Assembly (NCBI RefSeq): GCF_051251695.1
Contig: NZ_JBPOEU010000006.1
Coordinates: 1 to 64,000, forward strand
Source of the DNA: Maritalea sp051251695
Lineage (GTDB): Bacteria; Pseudomonadota; Alphaproteobacteria; Rhizobiales; Devosiaceae
DNA length: 64,000 bases
Direction: 5' to 3'
The position numbers were made by a program, and so were the translations under genes. The notes below the pieces were generated by a model. The model was not told the origin of the DNA. It saw nothing but the letters and a program-made list of their open reading frames with translations, and made no database searches. Within the stretch, counting starts at the first letter, position 1, and each line of letters starts with the position of its first letter. Positions 63,095-64,000 of this stretch are shown here, one piece after another.

Positions 63095-64000
63095 CTATTT
63101 AATGCCCATCATGGTGCGCAAAGCGGCTTGGTCTGTGCCACTATCCGCAAAATCGTCAAACGCACGTTCTGTGCGTCGGATCATGTGGTGTTCGATAAAT
63201 GGCGCACCCTCAGCAGCACCGTCTTCAGGGTGTTTCAGACAGCATTCCCATTCCAAAACGGCCCAACCATCATATCCATGAGTAGCAAGACGAGAGAAAA
63301 TCCCTGAAAAATCGACCTGCCCATCACCTAGCGAGCGGAAACGTCCCGCACGGTTTAGCCATGGCTGATAACCCGAATAAACACCTTGGCGGCCATCCGG
63401 ATTGAACTCGGCATCCTTCACATGGAACGCAGATATGCGCCCATGATAAATTTCGATGAAGGCGAGATAGTCCATTTGTTGCAGCAAGAAATGCGACGGG
63501 TCATAATTGATCATGCATCTTTTGTGGTCCCCAACCGCTTCAAGGAACATTTCAAATGTTGCACCGTCAAAAACATCCTCGCCGGGGTGAATTTCATAGG
63601 CAATATCAACGCCATGATCTTCGTACACATCCAAAATGGGCTTCCAGCGGCGTGCCAGTTCACCAAATGCTTCCTCAACCAACCCATCAGGCCGCTGCGG
63701 CCATGGATAGAGGTAAGGAAAGGCCAGCGACCCGGTGAAGGACACAGAAACGTCCAACCCAAAATTGCGGGACGCTTTTGCCGCCTTGATCATTTGGTCT
63801 GTTGCCCATTCTTGACGGGCTTTTGGGTTGCCGCGAACGTTTTGGGGCACGAAACCATCAAACTGAGCGTCATATGCAGGGTGAACAGCAACCATTTGCC
63901 CCAGCATATGCGTTGAAAGTTCTGTAATCTGCACGCCGTTTTCCGCGCAAATCCCAGCGATTTCGTCGCAGTATGTTTTAGACGTCGCGGCTTTGTCTAA
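63095..64000 (-). CDS. Sugar phosphate isomerase/epimerase (partial)
   Basis: At least 301 residues; the frame stays open to the right edge, so the true start is outside the window. A GTG at 63934 is internal, since coding continues upstream (LDKAATSKTYCDEIAGICAE). Metal-site patterns of the xylose-isomerase-like TIM barrel are EIHPGEDVF, INYDPSHFLL, FHVKDAEF and VLEWECCL. It is cotranscribed with the Gfo/Idh/MocA gene; substrate unknown. Confidence 0.9.
   Translation of the reverse strand, partial: LDKAATSKTYCDEIAGICAENGVQITELSTHMLGQMVAVHPAYDAQFDGFVPQNVRGNPKARQEWATDQMIKAAKASRNFGLDVSVSFTGSLAFPYLYPWPQRPDGLVEEAFGELARRWKPILDVYEDHGVDIAYEIHPGEDVFDGATFEMFLEAVGDHKRCMINYDPSHFLLQQMDYLAFIEIYHGRISAFHVKDAEFNPDGRQGVYSGYQPWLNRAGRFRSLGDGQVDFSGIFSRLATHGYDGWAVLEWECCLKHPEDGAAEGAPFIEHHMIRRTERAFDDFADSGTDQAALRTMMGIK

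Noticed and set aside
63386..63916. 176-residue plus-strand reading frame opposite the sugar-phosphate isomerase
   Set aside because: The opposite strand encodes conserved metal-site motifs; the plus frame shows none.
1..64000. Mobile elements, prophage, CRISPR arrays, tRNA or rRNA genes
   Set aside because: No transposase, integrase, phage or Cas protein was found among the reading frames, no regularly spaced long repeats occur, and no cloverleaf was recognised in the intergenic gaps I read; a tRNAscan run would be decisive for tRNAs.

Overview
The window comes from an alphaproteobacterium, most likely a marine member of Hyphomicrobiales (Rhizobiales) with moderate GC content. The evidence is a GcrA-type cell-cycle regulator, C4-pathway 5-aminolevulinate synthase, a PodJ-like polar organiser, a SAM-II riboswitch on metZ, a long bifunctional-type dCTP deaminase, and a gene order (phoR-pstSCAB-phoU-phoB ... 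gcrA-argD-argF-hslO ... metZ/dcd) that I recall from rhizobia. I cannot name the genus. I see no rRNA, tRNA, CRISPR array, insertion sequence or prophage; the window looks like ordinary chromosome.

Layout. 1-5.7 kb: end of a chemoreceptor, a structured non-coding stretch, YbaN-like membrane protein, malate synthase G with an IclR regulator, an L,D-transpeptidase and a type 2 polyphosphate kinase. 5.9-14.0 kb: complete phosphate module (sensor PhoR, Pho box, PstSCAB, PhoU, PhoB). PstA carries an unusually large coiled-coil insert. 14.1-15.6 kb: a MarR regulator with a coupled zinc-ribbon protein, and a truncated globin with a C-terminal extension. 15.9-19.9 kb: gcrA and the arginine genes argD-argF, with hslO. 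20-27 kb: an RND efflux pair, TrkH and a CDP-alcohol phosphatidyltransferase. 27-29.7 kb: metZ under a SAM-II riboswitch with a following terminator, divergent from dcd. 29.7-32.7 kb: cupin, YbjQ, small membrane protein, MATE exporter and DUF6460 protein.

32.8-36.5 kb: a DNA-damage operon of an Lhr-like helicase, a GNAT acetyltransferase and a PdeM-type phosphoesterase. 36.5-39.1 kb: an opposing operon of TauE/SafE exporter, TIGR02186 protein, DUF3429 protein and another GNAT. 39.2-42.6 kb: a PodJ-like protein. 42.9-48.2 kb: a regulator-rich stretch (MerR, LuxR response regulator, ArsR diverging from NIPSNAP and monooxygenase genes, a hybrid histidine kinase diverging from a response regulator whose receiver has lost its phosphoacceptor). 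48.4-54.2 kb: ACT-domain protein, hemA with an FNR/FixK-type box, a PLP decarboxylase, a GGDEF-EAL protein and TspO. 54.5-64 kb: succinate-semialdehyde dehydrogenase, ZntB, MscS, pyroglutamyl peptidase, a serine hydrolase, an FAD amine oxidase, and the start of a sugar operon (Gfo/Idh/MocA oxidoreductase, sugar-phosphate isomerase).

Most of the window is housekeeping. I found no clear undescribed multi-gene system. The best leads are the globin with a SAP/ARMET-like tail, the degenerate response regulator paired with a hybrid kinase, the acetyltransferase embedded in the helicase-phosphoesterase operon, the PstA insert, the riboswitch-terminator arrangement and the 11-bp repeat array before dcd.
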